Both the position numbers and the translations under genes were made by a program. From an uncultured Bacteroidota bacterium (GTDB lineage: Bacteria > Bacteroidota > Bacteroidia > Bacteroidales > 4484-276): a stretch of DNA of 64,000 nucleotides. The stretch's first letter is position 1; each line of letters opens with the position of its first letter. Shown here piece by piece: positions 48,233 through 57,052 of the stretch. The stretch spans positions 1-64,000 of the forward strand of contig CAJATL010000219.1 in assembly GCA_903944895.1 (NCBI GenBank), written 5' to 3'. Below the pieces are notes generated by a model that saw nothing but the letters and a program-made list of their open reading frames with translations, was not told where the DNA came from and did no database searches.

Positions 48233-49174
48233 ATGGCAAAGAGTAAAAAAAACAGGGAGTTTAATTTCGAAGTCAGCGAACTTCTGATTAAATGTGAAAC
48301 CACACTCGTTGTTGCCCTTCGCGACAAAGACCAACTGCTCGAAGTAGGCTTTACCAACGAAAAACGGCTTGCATTCCAGGCCCAGTTAGATGCATTAAAA
48401 CTCATATCGACCGACGATTTTATGCTCGGTCAGCAGGTTGCACGCACGCAGGAAAAAGATACAGCACGCCTTGCCGTCGAAAAAAGCCTGCGAACCATCC
48501 TCGTCATTGCCGAAAACCTGTATGGCTCATCCTCGGGCAAATACCGGCAATTTGGAGGCGCAAACCTTGGCAAACTTGCCGACGACCAGTTGATACGCTA
48601 TGGCCGTAATGCCTCCGCAACAGCTACTTCGCTCTTGGCAGAGCTTCAGCCCGAAGGCGTTACCCCCGCAATGATTACCGCACTCAACACCAAGATTACC
48701 ACCTTCGACACCGCCCTCAACAATCAGATTACGGCTATCAGGCAGCGCGATATTACCACCGAAGAACGCACCACCAAAGCCAACGAAGTGTACCGCACCC
48801 TCGCCAAAATATGCACGCTTGGCAAAAATATCTGGTATGGCGTCAACGAAGCCAAATACAACGACTACGTAATTTACGACACCACTTCCGGCGACGCCTC
48901 CAAAGCCATCAATCCCGAATTTACGGGCATCCTTGCCGGCACCGTAGCCGACAACCAAACCAATGCACCCATCGCAGCCGCCGCTCTCGCTCTCAATGGC
49001 ACCCAACTAACCGCCATATCCGACGAATACGGCGAATTTAGCATCGACAACATCCCGCAAGGCACCTACACGCTTAACGCAACCGCCACCGGCTATCAGC
49101 CAGCAACCAAACCCAATATTATTATTAAAGCTGATGAACAGACGGATGTAACGGTGAAGATGGGGAAGGTTTGA
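48233..49174 (+). CDS. Hypothetical protein: N-terminal helical domain plus C-terminal carboxypeptidase-regulatory-like domain, no evident signal peptide
   Basis: N-term SELLIKCETTLVVALRDKDQLLEVGFTNEKRLAFQAQLDALKLI; C-term GILAGTVADNQTNAPIAAAALALNGTQLTAISDEYGEFSIDNIPQGTYTLNATATGYQP. Confidence 0.8.
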   Translation: MAKSKKNREFNFEVSELLIKCETTLVVALRDKDQLLEVGFTNEKRLAFQAQLDALKLISTDDFMLGQQVARTQEKDTARLAVEKSLRTILVIAENLYGSSSGKYRQFGGANLGKLADDQLIRYGRNASATATSLLAELQPEGVTPAMITALNTKITTFDTALNNQITAIRQRDITTEERTTKANEVYRTLAKICTLGKNIWYGVNEAKYNDYVIYDTTSGDASKAINPEFTGILAGTVADNQTNAPIAAAALALNGTQLTAISDEYGEFSIDNIPQGTYTLNATATGYQPATKPNIIIKADEQTDVTVKMGKV

Positions 49175-49246
49175 GAAGATGAAAAGTAATAAGTTTTTGA
49201 TGATATCTACTGGTTGCGGCAAGCCTCCCAAAGCACACTTCATAAT

Positions 49247-49825
49247 ATGAACGAACTTGAAAAAATAAACATTTTTAGACAATTTACTGACTTCAATGAT
49301 AGTGAATTGGAAATTATTATGCCTTATTTTGAACAGAAAAAGTTCAAGAAGAAATCTATTCTTTTGAATATTGGAAAAGTATCAAACGAAGTGTTTTATT
49401 TGATTAACGGTTGCATAAGACTTTATTGTGAAAAAGATGGAGAAGAACTTTCAACTTACTTTTTTACCGAAAATATGTTTGCAGGTTCTTATGACAGTTT
49501 CCTTTCTCGAAAGCTAAGTAAAGTAGCCATAGAGACATTGGAGGATTGCGAAGTCTTGGTTCTTTCTCACCAATCACAAGAAAAACTCTATGAGATATTT
49601 CCCAAAATGAACGAATTTATCAGAAAAGCTATCGAACAAAGGTTTGTAATATTACATGATTTGTTCATTTCTTATCTTTTAAACAGTCCGGAAGAAAGAT
49701 ATCTGACACTTATAAAAGATAGACCTGAATTGCTTCAACGAGTTCCGCAACACCAGATTGCTTCATTTCTTGGTATTACACCCGTTTCGTTAAGTCGAAT
49801 TAGAAATCGGGTTTTGAAAAAATAG
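49247..49825 (+). CDS. Crp/Fnr family transcriptional regulator
   Basis: In-frame Met at 49247 (MNELEKINIFRQF); cNMP-binding fold and C-terminal QIASFLGITPVSLSRIRNR HTH. Confidence 0.9.
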   Translation: MNELEKINIFRQFTDFNDSELEIIMPYFEQKKFKKKSILLNIGKVSNEVFYLINGCIRLYCEKDGEELSTYFFTENMFAGSYDSFLSRKLSKVAIETLEDCEVLVLSHQSQEKLYEIFPKMNEFIRKAIEQRFVILHDLFISYLLNSPEERYLTLIKDRPELLQRVPQHQIASFLGITPVSLSRIRNRVLKK

Positions 49826-49907
49826 GGAACTATTTTATTATCTTTTGTTATCGTTTCAACTGGTTGAGTAGTTTTAATTTTGCGCCCATAATTAAAATGA
49901 ACATAAA

Positions 49908-50804
49908 ATGAAACAGCAAGATTTTAACAAAAGCAAAATTTACAAAAATGTTACAACAACAGTTAAGCTTAAAGGCAAGGAAGTAAAAGTTCACGGCCTA
50001 AGCATAGGAACAGTTGCTGTAAAAAGGAATTTCAAAACCAAAAATGGCTACGGCTCATTATCCAAGATTAATATCCTCTTAGGAAAAGAATATACAGAGT
50101 ATTTACCAATTTGGGTTTGGGTTATTGAACACCCAGAGGGCATAATTGTTATTGACACGGGCGAAAATGCTGAAAGCCTTGACATTGATAAATATCTTGC
50201 CAAAGAAAGCTTTTTTGCAAAATACCAGTTCAAGCATGCTTGCAAAGTAAAAATTCAACCTCAGGAGGAATTGAATCATCAATTAAATAAAATAAATATA
50301 AAAGTTGATGATGTAAAGCTAGTGATTTTAACCCATTTGCATTCCGACCACATTGATGGACTTAAATTTTTCCCTAAACAAGAAATTCTTATGGGCAAAT
50401 ATGAATTTTTACATCCTGACAATTGTTTTACAACTACATTGCCATCGTGGTTTAAACCTAATACAGTTGATTTTATTCAAAACAAAATTGAAGTTTTTAA
50501 CCAGGCTTATCCCATCTCTCAAAACGAAGATTTACTCTTAATCCCTACGCCAGGTCATACTTTAGGACACAATTCAGTTTTATTAAAGACCGATGATTTT
50601 GACATCATTTTTGCAGGAGACTCGTCCTATCATCAAGACCAGGTATTAAAAGGCGAAATGGCGGGTGCAAATACGGATTATAATAAAACAAAACAAACCT
50701 ACAGAAACTTTTTAGACTATGCCACACTTCGCAGAACAATTTATTTACCAACTCACGATGAAAATGCGGGACAAAGATTAGCGAGCAAATCGTTTTTAGT
50801 TTAA
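49908..50804 (+). CDS. MBL-fold metallohydrolase, AHL-lactonase-like
   Basis: VWVIEHPEGIIVIDTG, LTHLHSDHIDG, PTPGHTLGHNSVLL, FAGDSSYH. Confidence 0.88.
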   Translation: MKQQDFNKSKIYKNVTTTVKLKGKEVKVHGLSIGTVAVKRNFKTKNGYGSLSKINILLGKEYTEYLPIWVWVIEHPEGIIVIDTGENAESLDIDKYLAKESFFAKYQFKHACKVKIQPQEELNHQLNKINIKVDDVKLVILTHLHSDHIDGLKFFPKQEILMGKYEFLHPDNCFTTTLPSWFKPNTVDFIQNKIEVFNQAYPISQNEDLLLIPTPGHTLGHNSVLLKTDDFDIIFAGDSSYHQDQVLKGEMAGANTDYNKTKQTYRNFLDYATLRRTIYLPTHDENAGQRLASKSFLV

Positions 50805-50824
50805 ATTTGTCTAATTGGCAAGAA

Positions 50825-50892
50825 TGGGCAGGCGCAAATAAATAGAGCTTCACATGGCCGGCACAACCCGGCAAAAAGCTCAAGCCTGCCCA
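50825..50892. repeat. Nested imperfect hairpin (three stems)
   Basis: TGGGCAGGC/GCCTGCCCA, GAGCTT/AAGCTC, GCCGG/CCGGC nested in order. Confidence 0.75.
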
Positions 50893-50911
50893 GTTGCATG
50901 ATTGCAATGGG

Positions 50912-50970
50912 GTTGAACGAAATTAATGTACCGCATTTGTTTTAGATTAACCAGGAAGGGAAATGAGGGT
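50912..50970. repeat. Copy R1 of a ~55-bp dispersed island repeat
   Basis: GTTGAACGAAATTAATGTACCGCATTTGTTTTAGATTAACCAGGAAGGGAAATGAGGG. Confidence 0.75.
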
Positions 50971-51016
50971 TTAATGGAAGAATGAATTTTACTAAATTTG
51001 CAAAAAAGTAAAGATT

Positions 51017-51319
51017 GTGAATACAGCGATTGTAAATAGATTGACCGAATATTTTGCAAGTCAACCCATCGAAAGGGCATGGCTATTTGGTTCCTATGCC
51101 CGTTCGGAAGAAGACACAAAAAGTGATATTGATATTTTGGTCAATTTTATCCCGGATAGTAAAGTTACTTTGTTTAAATACATTCATATTGTAAACGATT
51201 TGCAGGCATTAACCGGCAAAAAAGTTGATCTGGTCGAAGATGGGCAATTAAAACAATTTGCAGTAATGAGCGCCGAAAACGATAAAATCCTGATTTATGA
51301 GCGGAAAACCAAGGAATAA
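51017..51319 (+). CDS. MntA-type nucleotidyltransferase (antitoxin of a HEPN/MNT pair)
   Basis: GSYARSEEDTKSDIDILV = GSx10DxD; GTG start; TAAATTTG -7-like motif at 50993. Confidence 0.88.
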   Translation: MNTAIVNRLTEYFASQPIERAWLFGSYARSEEDTKSDIDILVNFIPDSKVTLFKYIHIVNDLQALTGKKVDLVEDGQLKQFAVMSAENDKILIYERKTKE

Positions 51320-51641
51320 AGAGCGACTCGATCATATTATTGAGGCTATTGATAATATCTTTGAATTCACAGAAGGCAAGTCATTTGAAGCCTATAAAAA
51401 TGATAAAATCCTAAGATTTGCAGTTATTAAGAACCTTGAGATTGTTGGAGAAGCCGCGTATTTATTAACACAAGATTTCAGAGCGAAACACGATTCCATC
51501 GAATGGAATGAAATGATTGGAATGCGTCATATTTTGGTTCACGGTTACTATCAGATTAAAGATGAAATTATTTGGGCAACCATCGAAACCGAATTGAAAC
51601 CGCTAAGAGAAAAAATTGCATCGTTGCTCATCGAAAAGTAA
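51297..51641 (+). CDS. HepT-type HEPN (DUF86) ribonuclease toxin
   Basis: 114 aa; IGMRHILVHGYYQI carries Rx4HxY; overlaps the upstream MNT gene. Confidence 0.88.
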   Translation: MSGKPRNKERLDHIIEAIDNIFEFTEGKSFEAYKNDKILRFAVIKNLEIVGEAAYLLTQDFRAKHDSIEWNEMIGMRHILVHGYYQIKDEIIWATIETELKPLREKIASLLIEK

Positions 51642-51684
51642 AAACCGCCTTGGTCTTTCAAATCGTGACAAATAATGAAGCTCC

Positions 51685-51740
51685 TCTTGAATAAAATCAT
51701 TGCCTTGCCGTTGTTTTAGGCTAATCGGGAAAGGAAAATG
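51685..51740. repeat. Copy R2 of the ~55-bp dispersed island repeat
   Basis: CTTGAATAAAATCATTGCCTTGCCGTTGTTTTAGGCTAATCGGGAAAGGAAAATGATT. Confidence 0.7.
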
Positions 51741-51844
51741 ATTATGTTTGTAATGAATAAAAAACACCAAATGGTGCTGTTGGCTTGATATTAGGTTGGC
51801 AAACGGCACCTGAGGTGAGGCGAAAACGAGTTAAACGCAGGCAA

Positions 51845-52276
51845 ATGCAAAAAGAACAACCATACAAATGGATAGGTTTCAATAAAGGTAGTCACAGAGT
51901 AGCCTGGATAACATTGAAGGTCGTTGCTTCTGATATTAACGAAATCATTGATGCTTATCTTCCACAAGAATATCCAAACTTCCCATACGATTTTTGGAAA
52001 TGTTCTGCACGTAATGGTATTATCTATGGTTTAAAACGCGTTCCAAATTGTTGGCGTGTAGATATCATTGATATGAAAGCCCATCCTTGCCACACGAATT
52101 CGGCAATAATAGCCTATGCTTCATTGAGAGCATTTTGGGAAAAGGTTGGTTATAGTCCAAAAAAAGCCGAATTAGAACAATTGGAAAGGTTTGTTTATGA
52201 TAATTGGGGTAATATTGATCCTGCAGTAGCTGACCTGGAAGCATTTACGCTGATTAAAACACATCATAATGCCTAA
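51845..52276 (+). CDS. Hypothetical protein, no recognised family
   Basis: ORF opens with TTG at 51785; Met at 51845 (MQKEQPYKWIGFNKGSHRVAW) is the likelier start; 143 aa. Confidence 0.65.
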   Translation: MQKEQPYKWIGFNKGSHRVAWITLKVVASDINEIIDAYLPQEYPNFPYDFWKCSARNGIIYGLKRVPNCWRVDIIDMKAHPCHTNSAIIAYASLRAFWEKVGYSPKKAELEQLERFVYDNWGNIDPAVADLEAFTLIKTHHNA

Positions 52277-52335
52277 TAAACAGGAATTCATGCGGTCGGC
52301 ATGGCGAAGCATGATTCCGATAGCTAGCGGAACCG

Positions 52336-52396
52336 GTTGAACGAAATTATTGCCTTTTCGACAGTTTTAGAATAAACTGGAAAGGGAAATAATGGA
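52336..52396. repeat. Copy R3 of the ~55-bp dispersed island repeat
   Basis: GTTGAACGAAATTATTGCCTTTTCGACAGTTTTAGAATAAACTGGAAAGGGAAATAATGG. Confidence 0.75.
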
Positions 52397-52442
52397 ATCT
52401 AAAATCCATTTTGCTTACTTTAATTCTGTAGAAAGTATTTCC

Positions 52443-53138
52443 CTATTCAACATCTTCTTTTTTAATCAATCTTTGGATATCATTGATGTTTCCATAAAGC
52501 ACCACAATATCGCCTTCGGCAAATATGGTCTTGGACGAAGCAACGCCCTGCACACTTTTTATGCTTCTCGAAATACCAAAAATGTTCTTCTTTTCGGATG
52601 ATTTTATTGTAGTAAGCACAACAACATCATAATTTTTACGGATTTCGATTTCGGCAAGGGTTTTACCGATGTAACGCTTTGGGACTTCGGCTTCGACAAT
52701 ATTATATTCCCCGGCCAGTTCAAACGAATCGATCACACCCTGGATATTCAGTTTTTTTGCCCATCGTTCGGCGGTTTCTTCTTCGGGATGAACTATTTCA
52801 TCAACACCCATCGCCTCTAGCACCGTTTCGTGAAGCGCCGATACTGCCCGGCTGATGAGCCGCTTAACTTTAAACTGTTTCATGAGCGCAGTAGCCATAA
52901 TGTTGGCGCCTTCGTCTTCGCCAATGGCAACAATCACAATATCCGCGTCATTCAGCGGCAAATTGGTCATCGCCTGCGGGTCGGTCGAGTTGAGGCACAC
53001 TGCATGGGTGATCCGCTCCTTGATGGCCTCGACCTTTCCCATTTTATTATCTACACCAATTACTTCGTGACCAAGCCGGGTAAGCTTTTCGGCCAGTGAC
53101 GAACCAAAATTTCCCAGACCAATAATTATAAATTTCAT
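52443..53138 (-). CDS. TrkA family potassium uptake regulator (RCK domains)
   Basis: KFIIIGLGNFGSSLAEKLTRLGHEVIGVDNK (Rossmann), TrkA-C region; adjacent to trkH. Confidence 0.93.
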   Translation of the reverse strand: MKFIIIGLGNFGSSLAEKLTRLGHEVIGVDNKMGKVEAIKERITHAVCLNSTDPQAMTNLPLNDADIVIVAIGEDEGANIMATALMKQFKVKRLISRAVSALHETVLEAMGVDEIVHPEEETAERWAKKLNIQGVIDSFELAGEYNIVEAEVPKRYIGKTLAEIEIRKNYDVVVLTTIKSSEKKNIFGISRSIKSVQGVASSKTIFAEGDIVVLYGNINDIQRLIKKEDVE

Positions 53139-53149
53139 GCTTTTGATGT

Positions 53150-54928
53150 TTAATTGATTAAGATTTCTTCGGAAGGGTAACGATATTTAAGATGTTTTAC
53201 TTTACGGAAAAGTGCAATCATCAGCGTAAGCATGGTAACCCGGCCAAGAAACATGGTAATTACAATAACAAATTTGCCGAAAGTGCTCAGGGCAGCAGTT
53301 ATTCCCAGGCTGAGGCCAACCGTTCCAAACGCCGACACTACTTCAAAGGCAACCGAAACAAGGTTCAGGTCGCTGTCAGAAACCGAAATTAGCAAAACTG
53401 CAACTCCAATAAGCAACATTGAAAGCGAAATCGTTGCAAAAGCCCTGCGTACCGAGCTATCCGAAATTTCGCGGCGATATACTTCGATACGGTCTTTGCC
53501 ACGGGCCAGGCTCAGAAAATTAAGAATGACGATTGCAAAAGTTGTGGTTTTGATACCTCCACCCGTAGATGCAGGCGATGCCCCAATCCACATCAGGATA
53601 AATAAAACCATCACCGTACTGTAGCGCAGGGCAGTCATGTCGACGCTGTTAAAACCGGCAGTCCTGGGGGTAGTGGCCCCAAAAAAGGCAGTAACAATCT
53701 TACCAAATCCGTTATGCTCGGCCAGCGTATTTCCATATTCCAAAAAATAGATCGAAACTGTGCCACCCAGCAGTAAAAAAAAGGTAGTAACAATCACAAT
53801 GCGGGTGTTGATATTGATAACCCAGGGAATGTGAACAGCTTTGTTTTTTTGTGTAAACGGCAAAATGCGGTTAACAAAGAGGTGTTTGATATAATTAATG
53901 AAATTAAAAACAATCGGGAAACCAAGGCCACCAAAAATGATCAGAAATGCCACGGTCAATTGCAATGCATAATTATATCTGAAACCAGTTTCGTAGAGAT
54001 TATTATAAAGTGTCGAAAAGCCTGCATTACAAAAAGCCGAGATGGCATGAAAAAAGGAGAAGAAGGTACGTCCGCCAAAAGTTGGAATTAATGAACGATC
54101 AAGACTTGAAAATATTAAGATTGCCCCGACTGCTTCGATGAAAAAGGTTATCCAGATAATTTTTTTTAAGGTTGAATAAACTTCGGCAATCTTTTCGGAA
54201 TTGGTCATTTCGCGCAGCACCAGTTGGTTTTCGTAAGATGAACCTCCTCTGAAAAAAAAACTGAAATAGCTCGTGAAAGTCATAATTCCAATTCCGCCCA
54301 CCTGAATTAATATGATAATGATGATCTGCCCGAGATGGGTAAAATAAGTTCCGGTATCAACCACAATAAGCCCGGTAACGCACACTGCGCTGGTTGACGT
54401 AAATAATGCATCGATAAATGGAATACCCGAATAGGTCGCTTTGGGAAGCATCAACAAGAGTGTGCCCATCAAAATGATGGTAAGAAAACTCAGCACAAAC
54501 AACTGTGCAGGATTAAGAAACTGACGTTTGAAATTAATCTGAAGTGTGGAGAATTCGCGAAGAAATGTTAAAAAAAGTGCCGAATAGATCCATTGATGAT
54601 GAATCCTGTTAAAAAGGTCGGAGTATCCTGCTATAAAGGAAATTATCGAACCTACAAACAGGATAATTAATAAAACATCAACGGGCCAGGCACGTGGTAT
54701 CGGTTTCTGACTAAGTGGGACATATCTCGCAATCAGGGATGATAACCCCAGCACCAGGGTAAAAATATAAATCCAGTTTAACACCGGCAATATGGAAGGA
54801 GCTTTGTCGAAGCCAAAATCATAAATTACAACCAGCACAGCCGCAAAGGTTATCCAGAAAGGAATTCTTCTAATCCTTCTGCTGAAACGCTCACTTTTCT
54901 CCTGCTTGCGCAGATTATAATTTTTCAC
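53150..54928 (-). CDS. TrkH/KtrB family potassium transporter
   Basis: FTSTSAVCVTGLIVVDTGTYFT, SAFCNAGFS, ATTPRTAGFNSVDMTAL pore-loop motifs. Confidence 0.93.
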   Translation of the reverse strand: MKNYNLRKQEKSERFSRRIRRIPFWITFAAVLVVIYDFGFDKAPSILPVLNWIYIFTLVLGLSSLIARYVPLSQKPIPRAWPVDVLLIILFVGSIISFIAGYSDLFNRIHHQWIYSALFLTFLREFSTLQINFKRQFLNPAQLFVLSFLTIILMGTLLLMLPKATYSGIPFIDALFTSTSAVCVTGLIVVDTGTYFTHLGQIIIIILIQVGGIGIMTFTSYFSFFFRGGSSYENQLVLREMTNSEKIAEVYSTLKKIIWITFFIEAVGAILIFSSLDRSLIPTFGGRTFFSFFHAISAFCNAGFSTLYNNLYETGFRYNYALQLTVAFLIIFGGLGFPIVFNFINYIKHLFVNRILPFTQKNKAVHIPWVININTRIVIVTTFFLLLGGTVSIYFLEYGNTLAEHNGFGKIVTAFFGATTPRTAGFNSVDMTALRYSTVMVLFILMWIGASPASTGGGIKTTTFAIVILNFLSLARGKDRIEVYRREISDSSVRRAFATISLSMLLIGVAVLLISVSDSDLNLVSVAFEVVSAFGTVGLSLGITAALSTFGKFVIVITMFLGRVTMLTLMIALFRKVKHLKYRYPSEEILIN

Positions 54929-55066
54929 AAACTAAATTTTTAGCAAGGGCCAAAATTAATATTTCCACAATACCTCATATTATTTTGTTCAGCAAAAAAA
55001 AACAGGAGAAATAATCTTAAGAACACTGTGATTTGGACTTTTTCAACATAAAATCACCAAAGCGAT

Positions 55067-55618
55067 TTACTTATTGAAGCTGCCTATAAAAGTATTCAAA
55101 AACTGGTCGTAAGGTGTATCCTTGTATTTTTCTTCGGCGATGTAATGAAGCACGGGCTCCAGTTTTTCGGGTGGATTGAAGCCAGGAAGTACGGTTATGA
55201 GTTTTACTTCATCATCCAGAAAAACAAACGAAGGATACGACATTTTCCCGTTGAGCAATGCCGCCGCCAGCTGATGGCTTGCACGTTTCCCGCCAGGATT
55301 GGTGCTTACAAAGGTTTGTGCGTTTATTACGATGGTATCCTGGGTTTCGGCATCGAGTTTTACGGCGTAGAAATTTTTACTCATGTATTCAACAATTACC
55401 GGATCGGTAAAGGTGCCTGCATCCATTTTTTTGCACCAGCCACACCAATCGGTGTAAACATCCACAAAAAATTTCTTTTGATGCTTCTTGTTGAGTTTAA
55501 CCGCTTCTTCGATGCTGTACCACTTTATTTTTGCGGCTTCCTGAGCCTGCACCGGTGATTTTGCGTAAAAAATCACCATGAAAACCGAAAGTATGAGTAA
55601 GGTTGTAAATCGTTTCAT
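55067..55618 (-). CDS. Thioredoxin-family secreted protein
   Basis: FVDVYTDWCGWCKKMDAGTFTDPVIVEYM; signal peptide. Confidence 0.9.
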   Translation of the reverse strand: MKRFTTLLILSVFMVIFYAKSPVQAQEAAKIKWYSIEEAVKLNKKHQKKFFVDVYTDWCGWCKKMDAGTFTDPVIVEYMSKNFYAVKLDAETQDTIVINAQTFVSTNPGGKRASHQLAAALLNGKMSYPSFVFLDDEVKLITVLPGFNPPEKLEPVLHYIAEEKYKDTPYDQFLNTFIGSFNK

Positions 55619-55657
55619 CGCTATAAATTGTATTTAATTATCAGATAAAAACTTAAA

Positions 55658-56107
55658 CTAATCTTCGCGTAAGCGGTCAATATCACGTTTCTGATCTTTC
55701 TTTTTGATCGTTTCGCGTTTATCGTAAAAGTGCTTTCCGCGAGCCAGGGCAATTTTTATTTTTGCCAGTCCTTTTTCGTTGATGTAAAGCAGGGTAGGAA
55801 CAATTGTAAAGCCCTTTTCGTTCACTTTGGTCAGTAATTTTTTTAATTCCCTTTTGGTGAGCAGCAATTTGCGGTCGCGTTTTGGCTCATGGTTGTAAAC
55901 CGTGCCCAGCACATATTCGGCAATGTGCATGGCTTTAACAAATAATTCCCCGTCGATAAATGTACAGAAAGCATCGGCAATATTGGCTTTTCCTTCCCTG
56001 ATCGATTTGATCTCGGTGCCGGTAAGCTGAATGCCTGCATTAAACTCCTCGACGAGAAAATACTCGAAGGAAGCCCTTTTATTACGAATTTCGATAACGT
56101 TTGCCAT
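55658..56107 (-). CDS. smpB: SsrA-binding protein SmpB
   Basis: [41 protein letters not shown]...[20 protein letters not shown]. Confidence 0.97.
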   Translation of the reverse strand: MANVIEIRNKRASFEYFLVEEFNAGIQLTGTEIKSIREGKANIADAFCTFIDGELFVKAMHIAEYVLGTVYNHEPKRDRKLLLTKRELKKLLTKVNEKGFTIVPTLLYINEKGLAKIKIALARGKHFYDKRETIKKKDQKRDIDRLRED

Positions 56108-56140
56108 AATTTTACGAGGCGCAAAAATAGTAAAAATTCG

Positions 56141-57001
56141 TCACCGCCTGATCTGCCCAAAAACCCTCATCGCGGTTATAGCGGCATTTTGGAAAGCTTC
56201 GCGATCGATTTCAAGTTTGATGTTATTTTCATCGGCATAATCAATAAGATGCCGTGTATTGAGGTTGCCGACCAGTTCGTAACCTGTCATCGGACAGCCG
56301 CCCAGGCCACCGATAACGCCATCAAAACGGCGGCATCCGTTTTTATAGGCGGCATCAATTTTTTCGTGCCAGTTGTGCTCTAAAGTATGAAGATGCAGGC
56401 CAACTTCGGTATTCCCGATTTCATTTTTAAGCTGATCGAAAATTTTCCCGATCATGGGTCCGTCGGCAACTCCGGTAATATCAGAAAGGGCGATGATTTC
56501 GATTCCAGAGTTCTGTAAATATTTTGCCCATTTAATCACGACGTCGATGCTCCACGGGTCACCATAAGGGTTTCCAAAAGCCATCGAAATGTAAACAAGC
56601 AGCTTTTTATTTTTGCTGATGCAGAGATTCTGAAGTTCGCCTATGGTTTCTTGGGCTTCTTTAACTGTTGATTTCAGATTACGTTGTAAAAAGGTTTCGG
56701 AAAACGAAAAAGGAAATCCGAGGTATGAAATCTCATCAAAACTACAGGCCATCTCAGCTCCGTTTAAATTTCCAACGATGGCCATCAGCTTCGATTTGGT
56801 TTGTGAAAGGTCGAGTTTTGTGACAACTTCGGCTGTATCGCGAAGTTGAGGGATTGCTTTTGGCGAGACAAAACTCCCGAAATCGAGGATATCAAAACCT
56901 ACTTTCAACAAATCTTTGAGCAACTCCACTTTTGCTGAGGTCGGGATAAACCCGGTCATTCCCTGCATGGCGTCGCGCGGCGCTTCGGTGATTTTTAGCA
57001 T
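56141..57001 (-). CDS. Hydroxymethylglutaryl-CoA lyase
   Basis: SFVSPKAIPQLRDTAEV, ALSDITGVADGPMIGKIF, LHLHTLEHNWHEKIDAAYKNGCRRFDGVIGGLGGCPM. Confidence 0.9.
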   Translation of the reverse strand: MLKITEAPRDAMQGMTGFIPTSAKVELLKDLLKVGFDILDFGSFVSPKAIPQLRDTAEVVTKLDLSQTKSKLMAIVGNLNGAEMACSFDEISYLGFPFSFSETFLQRNLKSTVKEAQETIGELQNLCISKNKKLLVYISMAFGNPYGDPWSIDVVIKWAKYLQNSGIEIIALSDITGVADGPMIGKIFDQLKNEIGNTEVGLHLHTLEHNWHEKIDAAYKNGCRRFDGVIGGLGGCPMTGYELVGNLNTRHLIDYADENNIKLEIDREAFQNAAITAMRVFGQIRR

Positions 57002-57052
57002 AAATGTGTGAAGTTTTAAGTTATCCTGTCAGAATGATTAATGAATCCGGCA

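Noticed and set aside
48527-49006. Antisense 159-aa ORF (MGAIESESGGCDGCIGLVV...)
   Set aside because: Antisense to the well-supported 48233-49174 gene; Gly/Val-rich composition is the mirror of Ala/Thr/Asn codons.
50812-52396. Confident call of an integron cassette array
   Set aside because: No IntI in the window, R2 lacks GTTRRRY and a clear attC structure, and the repeat extends past the expected crossover point, which is atypical of attC. Kept only as a hypothesis.
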